Assembly (NCBI GenBank): GCA_900708905.1
Contig: CAADRB010000039.1
Coordinates: 1,193,599 to 1,257,598, forward strand
Length of the DNA: 64,000 bases
DNA from: Hymenolepis diminuta
Taxonomy: Eukaryota; Platyhelminthes; Cestoda; Cyclophyllidea; Hymenolepididae
Direction of reading: 5' to 3'
A program made the position numbers and the translations under genes. Position 1 is the first letter of the stretch, and every line of letters starts with the position of its first letter. The notes below the pieces were generated by a model that was not told where the DNA came from, searched no databases, and saw only the letters and a list, made by a program, of their open reading frames with translations. Of the stretch, positions 34,701 to 46,575 are shown piece after piece.

Positions 34701-37700
34701 CTCTTGTTGGCCTCAACTACAACATCAGCTGCACTATATTTAGCACGTATCTGAAAACTCAATATGAGATCCATTCTAAGCTGGACCATCTCCAATTGAA
34801 GCTGAATGAATCCGACACTAAAGGACACTAGGTCTTTTGACGCACTGAGGTTGTCGACGGTCTGCAGTTTTAATACTGTAAATGAACTGTTAGATAAATT
34901 CATATGGGTTCCAGTTAAATATGCAGACATCTGTGTGGGTACATGACGAAGGAGACGTAGAGCAGCTATATTGTGGAAAATAAACTGTTTTGCATGTCCA
35001 TAATTGCAAAGTTGTGTAGATCGGACGGCGACAGACATCGCAACATCTCTAGAGTCAAACAGCATCTCGTAAGCCTCCGATTCATTTTTAAATGTCCATA
35101 ATTACCAGGCTAGGCAAAAGCAAGGCTTATCGATATTTTAGTGAAGTCAATCCTATAATACGGTCTTTCTAAAGTATTTCTGACCGTGTTCGATAATAAC
35201 AGACGTAAAGCTGTCCTCACTATTGTGAGAAGACTAATCACGGGATTACGCTTTCGCAGAGCCATGATATGTGAAGAGCTGGCTCAGCGGATGGCCACAC
35301 TCAGGCCTCAATGAAGAAATCTTCGCCTTCGGGCGACCATGAAAAATTTTCCCAATTCTTTTGCTCTAAGGCTTCTTTCGAGTCATCAGATTCCAAGCAG
35401 AATTAAAAAATAATGCTTACACAAAGTTCTGTCTAAGGCTGAATGATGAATCTCTATGTGTTTCCGAAATTTTCATTTATGTTATCACTAACCACTGAGA
35501 CCCAATTATCTTGTTCTCACAGGGGTTCTTGGAGTGTTTGACTCTACTTTAACCTCAAGGTCTCCGTGGATAACCGTCGTGTGTCCTCAATTGGTTTATT
35601 TTAATTATCGCAAAGAGTTAATTGGGTGATCCTTGAATGAGCGGTTCAAGGATCCATCTTCTCCGTGGCGGCGCCCACCTGTTCATACTACCCCTACTGT
35701 ATGAGACTAAATAGGGCCTTTTATACCTTAAACACAGGGGGAGGGGATACGCACACACATGCTTTTCAATTACTGGCTCTTTCGCTTCCCTGTCATCTCT
35801 TACCCTCTTCAGTCCTTATTGTGTTTCGTTCAGTACATTTTGGTCTAATCAGTTCTTGATGTTCTGCTCTAAAACCGTTGTAAGCCCTTACTCAAACAAC
35901 TACAAATTGGTGACTGTTGTTGCTGTTAGTTGTCAGCCGTTAGTTGTTACCCTAACTGCTACAAGGCAAATCGATCAGGATGCCAATTCAGTATTCGGTT
36001 TGACCTGACCATCATAGCTAAAACAGACAACAATGCGGATTTTGTCTCTAAAAACTTAGTCCTCACGTCATTCAAGCAAAAACAATGATCACTGTGCATC
36101 AGGCGTAATGACCAAAAATATTTTAGTGATTGAAGCAACATTCAATGCGAGTCTATTTAAGGAAACTTCTGAGCAAAAGTGACAGCACACACGGAGCTTG
36201 ATAGTGAAGAAGCAAAACCCCGAATCCCATGGACTAAATTTCTCCATTAGTATACTGTAAATATATGAACGTGTTTAACTTTGAGAAAAAGATAGGACGT
36301 TGCCTCGATACTCATTCGTTTGTTGACCACCATCAAACTTGTCTCCCGTCGTATATATTTTATTGGAAAAGAACTTTGCTAATTTATTTGAAATTGATAC
36401 TGCATTGAAGTAGTAAATCAAAATTAATTTTTTTCCTTTTTTTCCAAACAGACAGTATTGGATTCCTTCGGTTGTCAACCAAACTGCTCTTGCATTGTCA
36501 CCAATCCTGAGAAACCCAGTCAAAAGGGCCTCGCTATGGCTCACAAAGAGGTATTCAATCGTGTTGCTACTAAAAACAAGCCTTAATAGTCTATTCTCAT
36601 GTTTCATTTTCTCAATAGGCTGTGTATTTCTACGACGCTGACGGGAGGGGTCCATGTCTTGCCATTGAAGGAACAAAACGAGCGATATGTGTCTACAAGA
36701 ATTATATTGTTTCAATTCGTCACAATAAGTTAGTCGATTTAATTTCCTTCAAAATTAATCCTATTTTTGTTTTTATAGAATTGGAACTAGTATGCCTAAC
36801 TTTCCAGATCCCCAATCATCAGTGTCCCTTTTTGAGTATCGAAATAAATTTGTCGGTGGGGATTTCGCCATTCCTTGGGCACATTCCATCATAACCGGTT
36901 TTGGAGGTCTTTTCATTCTCTGTGTTGAGGATGGCTCTAAAGTTCAAGCACGTTTGATTCTCCAGCCTCTCTTAAAAGTTTCTTTTACTGAAGTTTATAT
37001 AAGTAGCACTGTTTTCTTTTGCAGATTGTAGAGCTGATTGAGAAGGACACCCAGTCCAAGCTTGATATCCTGTTTGCAAGGAAGTGCTTTAATCTCGCCA
37101 TCGGAATAGCCGAGTCTGATAAGTTCGGTGAAGAGGAATTGGCTCATATTCACAGAAGATATGCTGATCATTTATTTAAGTAAGCTCAACTTTGTGATGA
37201 TAACATTCGTCTTTTTTTCTATCCTAGTCAAAAGCAATATGATTTGGCTGTAAAGGAGTATATTCAAACAATCGGAACTGTCGAAGCTTCTTACGTTGTT
37301 CTGAAAGTGAGCACTACTTAGTTTAATTAAAATTTACTAACCGATAAACAATAATGCAGCTTTGTCGATTTAGTTTCTTGAAAGCGGTTTGATCAACCAC
37401 CTTTCTCATTACTTGGAAGTTCTGCACAAACCCGAAAATATCACTCGTGGCTCTCTTACCAAAGATCATACTGCCCTTCTACTCAATAGTTATGCTCGTC
37501 TTGATGATAAAGAACGAATTGATGCATTTCTAGAGGTAAGCAGATATTTAAGAGGTGTTTTGCTTATAATATAGGCGACCATTAGCAGCCAGTCAATCAT
37601 CAAACGCCCATTGGAGCATAAATTAATATAATTACAAAGCTTTGAATCAACATATTTGCAGAAGTAATTACTGAGTTCATTTAATCAAGATAGTGTGCAC

Positions 37701-40700
37701 AAATTCGTTCCTAGGGTGCGAATTGGACATTTTTATGTATAGCTGTCAGCGTCACATCAACTTGAAACAAGGAATATAAGTATTGTAAGCATGAACGTAA
37801 TAAACAAAAGCTTAGTACTGATTGGAAGTAAATACTAGGGTCACACATACCCTGAAGACCATTTGAGTCTCCCCAGGACCTTAGGAGAAGTGCCGATGTT
37901 ATCTTAAACTCAGACATCATAGAACAGTCAATAATGTACAAGGAAGTAAGGTGCGATTTGAAAATTATTTCTATCAAGTTTTGTCTATCGTAACTTGGGC
38001 TGACTAAAATTTTCCGGTTTTATCTCGATTGTGTTAGCCCTTATCACTATTACCGTTATCTCCAGTGGCTGTATTGGTTCTAGCGGCCCATCTACACATG
38101 GACGAATAAAGCAAAACTGCCATAACTCCAAAAACTTTATTGAATAAACTTGGTAAATTTATCATTGAATTTTATTGTTTTAGAAGCGATAGTTAATGTT
38201 ATTTGCCTTTCGTGTCTGATGTGATGGAATATGATTGGTTAAACAAGGGACCAATCTATGAACGATGGTTGACCTTGCCATTGCGTGACCTGTAACGATG
38301 GTAACATGAATGCTAACGTCATCCTTGTATGGCCTTTCCGTTAATACTGCCTAATAACCAGTATTAATAATTTTAATCGGAATCATGAATTTCTTTATTA
38401 TATGCATTGATAAATGGTTTCATCGAATGAAGAAATCTGGCATCTTTAGTATTTAGGGAATAATTTGTGAACTGGTGTAGTTTGAATCCGTACAATCTGA
38501 TAAATTGGCCACATGCTTATTGATTTTAATTGCTGTAATGCTCTTTGTAGCCAGTTACCTGTTATTTAAGTGTAGTGTCTGTGATGCTCAATTTTCAGAG
38601 ACTGGCAGGTCAGTCGAATTTGGGAAAGGAGTTCTACGCCTGTATCAATGTGCTTCGTCGAGCAGGTTATCCACAGCAAGCTCTGCGGTTGGCCCAGATC
38701 ACTGGCAATCGCGGTGATGCTATCGCCGTTTTGACGGAGGATTTGAAGGATGCTCCGGCAGCCCTTAGGGAAATCCAATCCCTGCCGTTTGAACAGGTGG
38801 GTTGGCTATTGAGTTTTTATTTATTCCCCTGTCAGGGCACGAGATTTCATCATGGAGAAACATCCAAACACATAAGAAGTGTAAGTTCAACAAGAGGTAG
38901 TCTATTCACTTTTAAATGGAAGTATTTAGCCAGTAGAATTGAGAGTCAGGGAATCAGTAGAATCCTATTCCTTCTGTGGTCCAGAATCATCAAGTAAACC
39001 GTCTTTAAATCTGAATTTCGATCAGCCTTTTCCCTTCTTTTCGTCATCATCTCCATATCGAAAGTCCGAATGGCAAGATTTCAAAAGTTTTTGCGGCCAC
39101 ACTTTTTGTATTATTTTTGCAGCATTCATCTACTGAGCAAAACGATCTGCCGACTGGTAGATCGTTTTTGAGTTCGTGGTGGTCGATTCGCCAGTACCTT
39201 CTCATTTTTGATTTCATTAGCAAAGAGCCGATGATTCCGAGAATTCATACATATTACTTCTCTTTTATACACACTTCAGCAGCTGTGGTTGATGTTTAAT
39301 AATGTGAGGAATAAAATACTTTGTGAAATTCATCATATACACTGCACCTTTCTCACCGAAGCTTGTTTATTATCCACCTTAAGTTACCTTAACCAACTTT
39401 AGATTTAGAGGTACCCACTTTTGATAAACGAGATTTCAGTAGCATTTTTGCTCATCTCTGAATTAAAAAAATAAATGAAGCAGTATTATTTAGGGCTATT
39501 TGACTGTAAATTGTTTTGAAAGGTCGGCTCTACCCATCTTGATTATTACATTTTTCAGATAATTAGGATCCCAATGAATACTGCTCAATTGACAGTTCAA
39601 AGCATCTGTGATGCAGGTGTTTGATGAGGTAGTATGATATGGAAGCTGAATTCTAATAGGGAATCTATCCCGCGCTTAATAGACCATCAGCCACAAATCT
39701 GAGAGATATCGAGAAATCTGGTTTGATTATCGTTGTCATTGGCTCTTCTCAAATGCGACTTAGAAGAATATTATCAAATCACGGACATTTCCAAAATCGA
39801 CAAATCTCCTTGTCCTGTAAACGGATACTTTAAGATCTGGTGCAATAAGGTGGTTACGAAACGATATGAAATCATGCAACCAGGAATTTCACGGTGAATC
39901 TGTCTTATTCCTGTAGACTTGCGGCAAAAAAATCGTTTGCAGCAGTCAGATACTGGCTTTAGTGACGAATGGGAGTAATATAAACTCAAGTCTCTTAGTT
40001 AATCATATATTAATGTACGTGATTTTTCATCTCTTCACTCAGCCTTAAACGAATGACAAACTAAGTAACTAGGTTGATTTTCGGACGCATTAAAGTTTTG
40101 AATTGGTTTTCTTTGTCAGTCTTTTCCGGTTGTAGCAAACTTCAAGGTATTGTTCTGGAATGAACTGTTGTTTATGATAGCCGGTTTGCCCTCAAACTTT
40201 GTTCTATCTCTCAACACTGAAGTAAAATTGAATGCCTGTGAAATGGGATTAGTTGGTGTGCTATCAACACCAATTCAAAATGATTGAGATGGTCAAAATT
40301 ATGTGAGACCTGTTCAGCTAAATCAGATTTCTCTATTAGGCACTGGAAGCTGTCTGTACCCATGGAGCCTTCTTGATGCAAAATGCGCCGTCAGATACTG
40401 CTGAACTGCTAGATCAACTCTGTTCAAACTCCGGTACGTCCATCACACTATTTTCCCTTTCATTATGTGCTTTTTCTTTTCTTCTAGGTGGTCGGATTAA
40501 TGCCCAGCAATTCATCAAAATATTCGTCAACAATCGGGTCGGACTGATGAAATTCCTCGAAAGATCAATTGGGGTGAGTTAGTGGCTCATTACGTTAACT
40601 GTTTGAATATTTCGTTGCTCATCTCACCAATCATTCCTACCATTGCAACTGCATTCCTGAAACAATCGCTAAAGCATCCATTATTTTCAGGAAAATAATC

Positions 40701-43700
40701 TTCAAATTTGTAGACCGAGCTTATGTCTCTTCTTTTTGCAGAAAAGCACTTCCAAAGATGCCTCTATGGCAAACATGGTGGAAACGCTGCTGGAACTCAT
40801 GCTTCATGAAGCCAGTTCCGTCGCCAAAGATCCTTCCATTCAGGACAAGGAAGCTGAAATCTCCCATCTCCATGCCCTCATTATGCGTCTTCTTGAAGAT
40901 CCAAAGGTGAATTACTATTTTACTAATTTGGGTGTTCCTTATTGTTCCTAATGTTAGAATGTACCTGCTTATTTGGAGTTACAGTAATATCCTTTCTTTA
41001 TTTTACTTAGAGTACTTATGATGAAGGTAAAGCACTGGTGCTTTGCAAGCAACGGGACTTTATTCCGGGATGTCTGTACATTTGGATGAAGAATAAACAG
41101 TAAGTATAATTAATCTTTGTGATCATGTATCATTATCAAAGCATAAGATTAGGCTGTTTTGCTTTCGTTAGATATGATCAAATCATGGAGCATTATGTTT
41201 TGGAGGATGATTTTGGAGCTATCATGAAAGCTTGTGAGGAGTATGGGTGAGTTTTTAACTGATCCTCTTATCACTAAAATTTATCTAGTCGATTTCTCCT
41301 AATTTGTTATTTCACTTATTTAGACATGAGGCTCCTTCTCTCTGGTTTGAAGCCTTTAAGTACGTCTCTGATAAACCTCAACTGGGTGACAAGCTCCCAC
41401 TCATTCTCTCAGGTGAGAAATCGTCGCTGTTCTACCTTATTCATTTAAGTTAAATGATTACATCAAACTCATGTTAAGGTCATATAAGGAGAGTGAAATT
41501 TAAACGTTTTTGTACGGAGCTTTATCCTTTGCCTTCAGACGTAAAGTGCAGTTGCAGATTAGCTGTAGAAACTGTTAAGTAGAAATTTGCCTTGAGGCAA
41601 GGTTTATAATCATATAAAGTTTTTCAAAAAATAGTTGTAATTCGCTTGGATTTGGTAAAGCTCGTATAATTTAACTGCAAGAGTTTAGAAAACCGAATGG
41701 TCTCATCCATCTCATAGTGTAAAATGGTTAGTTGCTATTATTCAACTGTTCAAGTTTGAGGACACTGAGATTGATGTTTGAAATTTAAAATAGTTGGGAT
41801 TAAAGGTTTTCTATGTTTAGTCGTGAAGAAACAAGTTATCACCAGTGGTACTTCGCACATTAACTAGTAAATAAATGTGATAAGAGAGAATTCGTCTTGG
41901 CTAGTACTCAACGAACTAAAACTGTTTTTATATCATATTTAGGAATGTAGGTATCTTGATATTTAGTTTCGTTAGTCTCACAGTCTCCACAGTTTGGCTC
42001 ATCGTCAAGTTTTAAGCGTACTTGCTTTTCACTTTCGATTTTGGTCCTCTTTTATTTTCTAGAAATCGAGTCCCGTAATCTGGCTTCTCCACTGGCCATT
42101 ATCCAGTTCTTGACATCTCCCGACAAAGAGAAGTGCCACAGCCTCGGTAATGTTAAGGTACGTCATTCTACCTTTTTCCTTCGACTGTAGTATGTTTCCA
42201 AGAAAAAAGACTGATTACATTTATGTGGATGCGCAGCAGTAGAGTAATAGACTGTCCTATCTGATAACACTATCGCATACTTTCCTCGATGTAAATATTT
42301 CTCTCTGGTAAGTTTTTTTCTCTTTCCAAATAGGCCTATTTACTGGGTTATCTAGAATCGGGTAAGGAGAGGGTGGAAGCGAATGAAGCCAAAATGCAAC
42401 GCTTACGAGAGGAAACTTTGAAAAATCGTGAAATTGCTCGACAGAGCCAAACCAGGTGGGAGTTTTTTCACAACCTTCTTTTGTATCTTAACAAATTATT
42501 TTTCTTGGTTTTTTTAGGAATGAGGATGAGAGAGTGTTATCTTTCTTACCTATTATAATTTCCACTCACTTCCTAGGCCTTTGCAATTTCGTCAGATGTT
42601 TCATCTTGGCCTTCACCTTATCTATAAAGACATTTGAAGTTTGATATAACTTATCGAATTTCTTGTTTGATATTACGTTGCATCGATAAGATTTGGCGTA
42701 AACTAAACCTTTAGTTTATTGTGTAGAGGAACTTGGTTTATTCGAATGAGTTTGGATGCTTCAGTTACAGACTCTTAACACGAAACAAAGAAATTCCTAT
42801 TCCTAAGCTTTATATAAACCCTTTTTTAATAAAGAGAGTTTGAACTCCTTATGTCCTTCACAAAACGTCGCGTCTGGATAGGCCACTGGAGATATAAGGG
42901 CTAGTTCTCACTAAGATATGACCACATCAAGCATCAACTTAGAATCGGAATGGCAAGAATAACATTTTAATTCCACTGATAATGAATCACTGAGTAAGAT
43001 ATGCCAAAGACAGGTTTTAGGGCATTGAGAGCTGTTTAAAATTAACAGATAAGATTCACTTATGTAAATAGACAGGTGATAGTCGATAGGCCAGGTCATC
43101 CGCGTCTGGATACGGCAGAAGTCTCAAGAACGTATCTGTGTATGTACGCAATGGCGATATTAACTATCACAATAATATATTCATTTATTTATATTAATAG
43201 TATACATTATACTATTCGAACAAGCATATACTTAGCTTAAGCTGTGAGAAAATATTAACGGGATTTGGTTTTGCACTGCTCAGCTCGGAAGAAAAGTTGT
43301 TATTACTTTTTCAGAGGATTTTTTGAAGAGACTCGCATTGAGTATGATGCTAACGTTGAGAGTAATGGTTTGATATGTTACACTTCAACCCTTCTCATAT
43401 TTTTTATAATACTAAAAGGAATAAAAATTGGACATTGGAAGCCCTTGTTTTTTGCTGCGCCTAAAACAATGGCCTTGAGGATTGCAAAGAGCTCTGCTTA
43501 CTTTACCGTCAACATTAGCAGAATTTATTGACGCATCGTTTTCCTCCTTTCAGAGTAAAGATATTCCAGCAGCAGAAGTGCGCAGTTTGCACTCAGCCTT
43601 TGGAACCACCGTCGGTGCATTTTCTCTGTGATCACTCGTACCATAAATCGTAAGTGCATTTTCAGATGTTCTTTTTATAAGCTTAAATACATTTTATGTA

Positions 43701-45098
43701 AGTACTGATTCCTTATAGTTGCTACGATACCTACTCTTCCGATGACCATCTATGCCCCGAATGTGCTCCGCTTATTCGGTAAGCCATTACTTCCTGTTGC
43801 TATCATGATATTCAATATATGAGAGTTTGGAAATGCGAATAAGTAATATATCTCATTTCTCGATAACAATGATTATTTAACATTGACTATAATCTCAGAC
43901 AGAATATGTACCCATTCCATTTGTTGTTGTTGATGAAGTAAGTACTTTGTTCTTTTGCTGATCCCTGTAGTGACTGTTTTAAATGCTCAATTAAGCTCAA
44001 GGCCGATGCATCGGTGGCGTAGCGAAATTTAGATAACTTGCATTTCCAATTTCTCATTTACAGGCCTGTTGTATCCTATAGGAATTTTCTTTAAACTAAC
44101 AGAGTCTACTTGCATTCGAGTAGTAGCTATTTATTATTCTAGAAACAGCTTGGTTAAAGTGAACAAAGAAACAAAAGAGTCATCCTCGATAGACTCAGTG
44201 AAGTTGTTGGACGAGCTTGAACATACTCTCGGTTTGGAGAATGTGAATCTTTCCACAACTATTGGTACAGCAATAGCTCAAGGGGCCATTGCTGAAAGTC
44301 AGTCGACTCCGAAGATAACGAAATTTCCTCGTGTTGTCGCTCCTCCTAGGATTCCCACTCCTGCGGCTCCAAAGTATGTTGCACATTGATTAAACTAATT
44401 TGCACTGTCGCTATTATATGATTATTATAGGGGCATTTATTATTAGCCAGGTTGGTGGATGCATAGCTTTTTGCTTCAATTTTTAGGTCTTAAGTTTATT
44501 TCATATTTGAAAATATGTGTTATGATATTTTCTTTTTGATTTTGCACTTTTGGCCAAAGATCTTCGAATTCATTTCCCATTTCATTTTGTTTTACAAAAT
44601 CACCACTTTAGTGATTTGGATTTGTTAAAGCCGCTCGGAAGTGCTTTGAGTTTCATTTGTAAATTCATCTGGGTTTTGTAAAAGAGTGAATAACGGTTAC
44701 GATTCAGAATTGTGAAAAATGTAATTCAGTGAGTAGTTTTTGAACTCTTCTACCAATGAGGAGTAAAAGAGAATCCGTGAAAATCAAATGCTAGTTTCAA
44801 ACAAAAGTTTGATGCTTGTTCGCAAATAATGACAATCGATTTCTGTTCCGTTTCCAGGAATCCATTTGACGATACACCTGTAACCAAAGTATCAAATCTA
44901 GCTGATTCTGGTCTCGGTGGAAGTCTTTCAAGTGGCTTTAGACAACCTCCAAATCAACCCAGCGCTTCCGGTGTCTCTCTCTCGATTAAAGAACCTCACC
45001 CTTCTAAGAATCCTTTTGGTGATGAAAATGACGAGGAAGCGGCTGAGAAGAATACCGAAGAAACTGAAGCCTATCCGGAATATCTCAATCCCTTCTGA
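31769..45098 (+). CDS. VPS11: VPS11, CORVET/HOPS core subunit with RING-H2 and an NPF-bearing tail (23 coding exons)
   Basis: Exons: 31769-31777, 31869-31934, 32011-32441, 32512-32803, 36452-36550, 36619-36728, 36779-36941, 37025-37179, 37228-37306, 37374-37535, 38599-38796, 40340-40433, 40488-40573, 40742-40906, 41011-41099, 41172-41246, 41324-41412, 42063-42157, 42334-42455, 43554-43649, 43719-43778, 44143-44373, 44858-45098. They sum to 3207 nt (1068 aa), in frame throughout with GT...AG. VPS11 is a scaffold of the endolysosomal tethering complexes CORVET and HOPS. Seen are an N-terminal beta-propeller beginning SRRFALFDK with YFYDADGRGPCLAIEG, alpha-solenoid (clathrin-like) segments such as YDLAVKEYIQTIG and LPFEQ, a coiled-coil stretch about 835-860, and a C-terminal RING-H2 with C869, C872, C885, H887, H890, C893, C904, C907. 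Beyond the usual end are about 80 residues with NPF at 990-992, 1040-1042 and the last three residues. The 9-nt first exon is inferred; an in-frame ATG at 31830 is the alternative start. Confidence 0.92.
33531..33549. repeat. (AT)n microsatellite in VPS11 intron 4
   Basis: About nine AT units. Confidence 0.9.
34301..34630 (+). repeat. diverged LTR-like fragment (copy D) in VPS11 intron 4
   Basis: Ordered landmarks of the family are present: a TGAAAACACC start, CACGAAGTCCTATAACCC, CTGTCATATCTAAATGCG, TATAACCGTTCCG, CCAAGTGACTCATAAA (core at 34414-34424), a CCTTGTATTTCCAC block and GGTGTTCTGCTTTAAAACTG. The 3' end is truncated. Confidence 0.55.
34544..35065 (-). other. orphan antisense open frame, 173 codons, within VPS11 intron 4
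   Basis: This is the longest uninterrupted frame in the gene-poor sequence. It is on the strand opposite VPS11 and its last part overlaps LTR-like copy D. I recognise no domain. Its position between two same-direction LTR-like fragments (34301 and 35650) raises the idea of internal element sequence. Chance is equally possible. Confidence 0.2.
35628..35654. repeat. 10-bp inverted repeat with 7-nt loop
   Basis: GATCCTTGAA (35628-35637) and TTCAAGGATC (35645-35654) are perfect complements around TGAGCGG, immediately before LTR-like fragment E. Confidence 0.6.
35650..35965 (+). repeat. diverged LTR-like fragment (copy E) in VPS11 intron 4
   Basis: The 3' part matches the family best: GATGTTCTGCTCTAAAACCG, CTTACTCAAACAACTAC, AAATTGGTGACTGTTGTTGC, then TTAGTTGTTACCCTAACTGC and TACAA. 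The front part is poorly preserved. Confidence 0.55.
37536..38598 (+). other. VPS11 intron 10 (1.06 kb)
   Basis: It lies between exons ending DAFLE and starting RLAGQSN. It holds no recognised coding or repeat unit; the minus-strand open frame 37711-37977 shows no motif. Confidence 0.6.
39150..39380 (-). repeat. dispersed repeat R3, copy 2, in VPS11 intron 11
   Basis: Landmarks are GTCGATTCGCCAGTACC, GCCGATGATTCCGAGAATTC, ATACACACTTCAGCAGCTGT, ATGTGAGGAATAAAA and CTTGTTTATTATCCACCTTA. They recur in order at 49670-49830, and the first ones also at 10395-10510. Confidence 0.5.
41413..42062 (+). other. VPS11 intron 17 (650 nt)
   Basis: No additional exon or repeat is recognised. The flanking exons join LPLILS-G and E-IESRNL in phase. 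Confidence 0.6.
42456..43553 (+). other. VPS11 intron 19 (1.1 kb)
   Basis: It separates the coiled-coil exon from the RING exon. The open frame at 43265-43531 lies inside it and shows no domain. Confidence 0.6.
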
Positions 45099-45271
45099 TT
45101 TCTCTTCTTGCTTGACGATCATCATGATTTGTGTTATAATTTACCTTATATAGAATGAAAATATAATTTACTTTGTTGTGATTTGTTACATATTCTCGAA
45201 CTGTCTGAGAGATACTTGAAAGGAATTATATTTCATGTTGGGTAGAAAAGTCTTCCAACTTACATGATACC

Positions 45272-46575
45272 TAAAGCATCTGAAGACACCTTACGCACTT
45301 TTAAAGAAATAGAAAATGAAACTGTTAATGGTTCAGACCTACAGTAAACTTGTAACAAAACAAATAAACATAATATCAACCTAGATTTTATTCTATATAT
45401 CCTCCTTCGACTCCTATCACGGACTCAGTTCGAGTCCGAAAGCGACTGATTGCAAGCTTTGATGAAGTGGTCTTTGTTGATGTGGTCTCTACTGCTTAGC
45501 CTATTGCTTTCATAAGGGAGGAGGATTTGGTGTTATGGAGATGCTCATTAACTTCCTTTTCAATCATGCCCCACCCCACAGGTAATAGTGCAAAGGATTA
45601 AGGTGTGGTGAGTTGAAGTAGATGGCCATGAGTTTGGTGTGACATGATAATGAAAATGCTCAGCCATCTATGCAATCGTGGGTTTTGAGAGCTTCATGGG
45701 AAGGAGCCAAACTGCTGGAAGACATAGGATCTTTCTCCATTGACTACATTGTCTATCGAAGGCGCCTCAACACCAGTGGTTTGAAGAGTGTCCACATAAG
45801 CATCTGTGTCCGCATTGACACTAAAGCCTTGTGGAAAAATGGAGGGGTCATGATGTGCCTATCCCTCACTGCTTACATCACCGAAGAGCGTCAGTGTTGT
45901 TGGAGACTTCGTGCACATGTACAACAGTTGGAATTTCGATGAGTTCGCTTGTACATACCCACCTATCGTTTCTTCGATTAACCTTTTCATCCTGATGGAA
46001 GTATGTTAGGTCGGAGGAAAATCAAAGACACTTCTGTTCTTTCGTGTGCTTCAATTTGTTTAAGAGTCATTTTGCATGCATTCAACGATTCTCTTGAGTT
46101 GTTTTTGTCCACATAAATGGACGACCTCATCTGAGAACGTATGATTAGTATCCACCGAGGTGTTGATGTACAACATTCCTTATGTATTGTAATTCCTTCA
46201 GACACTAGAAGGTGTTTGGCAAGATGTTGCGCATTGACTTCCCAGGATTTTCGTCGATCATGTCGTGCACTCTTCTGACAAACTGAGGTGTTGTGAGTGA
46301 GTCAGCAGGGCGTTGAAAATGCTGTTTTCTTTTCCTCGTGACAACTCATTCGTCCCCATTGTTTTCATTCAGCAGCTCCTTTCTAACTTTGCAAACGAAA
46401 GTTGTGGGGACTTTTAGAGATCTTGCAATTTCCAAATTCCTAGGTTTCGCTATTATAGGCCCTGTTACAGAGTGTCATTTCATTACTTAAAGTAGTATCA
46501 GCCATATGACCTTCTGATACAATACACAAATTAGTTTCCAGTTAGTTCAAATTACCAAAAAACTTTTTTGGTTGG
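45272..46575 (-). mobile_element. mariner-type DNA transposon, dead copy 2 (inverted relative to copy 1)
   Basis: The 3' terminal repeat AAGCATCTGAAGACACCTTA starts at 45274 after TA at 45272-45273, only 174 nt past the VPS11 stop. From 45388 to about 46350 it is almost identical to copy 1 (I count about four differences in roughly 960 bp), with the same stops and frameshifts. It retains about 146 bp (46351-46496) absent from copy 1, which include an ATG and the helix-turn-helix-like IARSLKVPTTFVCKVRKELL in a frame different from the rest. The right boundary near 46575 is uncertain because the 5' terminal repeat has decayed; a GTCCAAACACCCGTTTTTTG stretch just outside is unexplained. Confidence 0.85.
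45363..45368 (+). terminator. candidate polyadenylation signal AATAAA within mariner copy 2
   Basis: This is the first canonical AATAAA after the VPS11 stop, about 265 nt downstream and inside the mariner's 3' end. Use by VPS11 is possible but unproven. Confidence 0.3.

Larger units (their letters stand above)
32804..36451 (+). other. VPS11 intron 4, 3.6 kb, repeat-filled
   Basis: This is the longest intron of the gene and holds an (AT)n run, two LTR-like fragments and an orphan antisense open frame. No VPS11 coding block is missing: exon 4 ends ...KDEPIKS and exon 5 resumes TVLDSFGC where the propeller continues. Confidence 0.8.

Noticed and set aside
36275..36715. 146-codon minus-strand open frame
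   Set aside because: It runs antisense through VPS11 exons 5 and 6 and their intron, and has no domain of its own.
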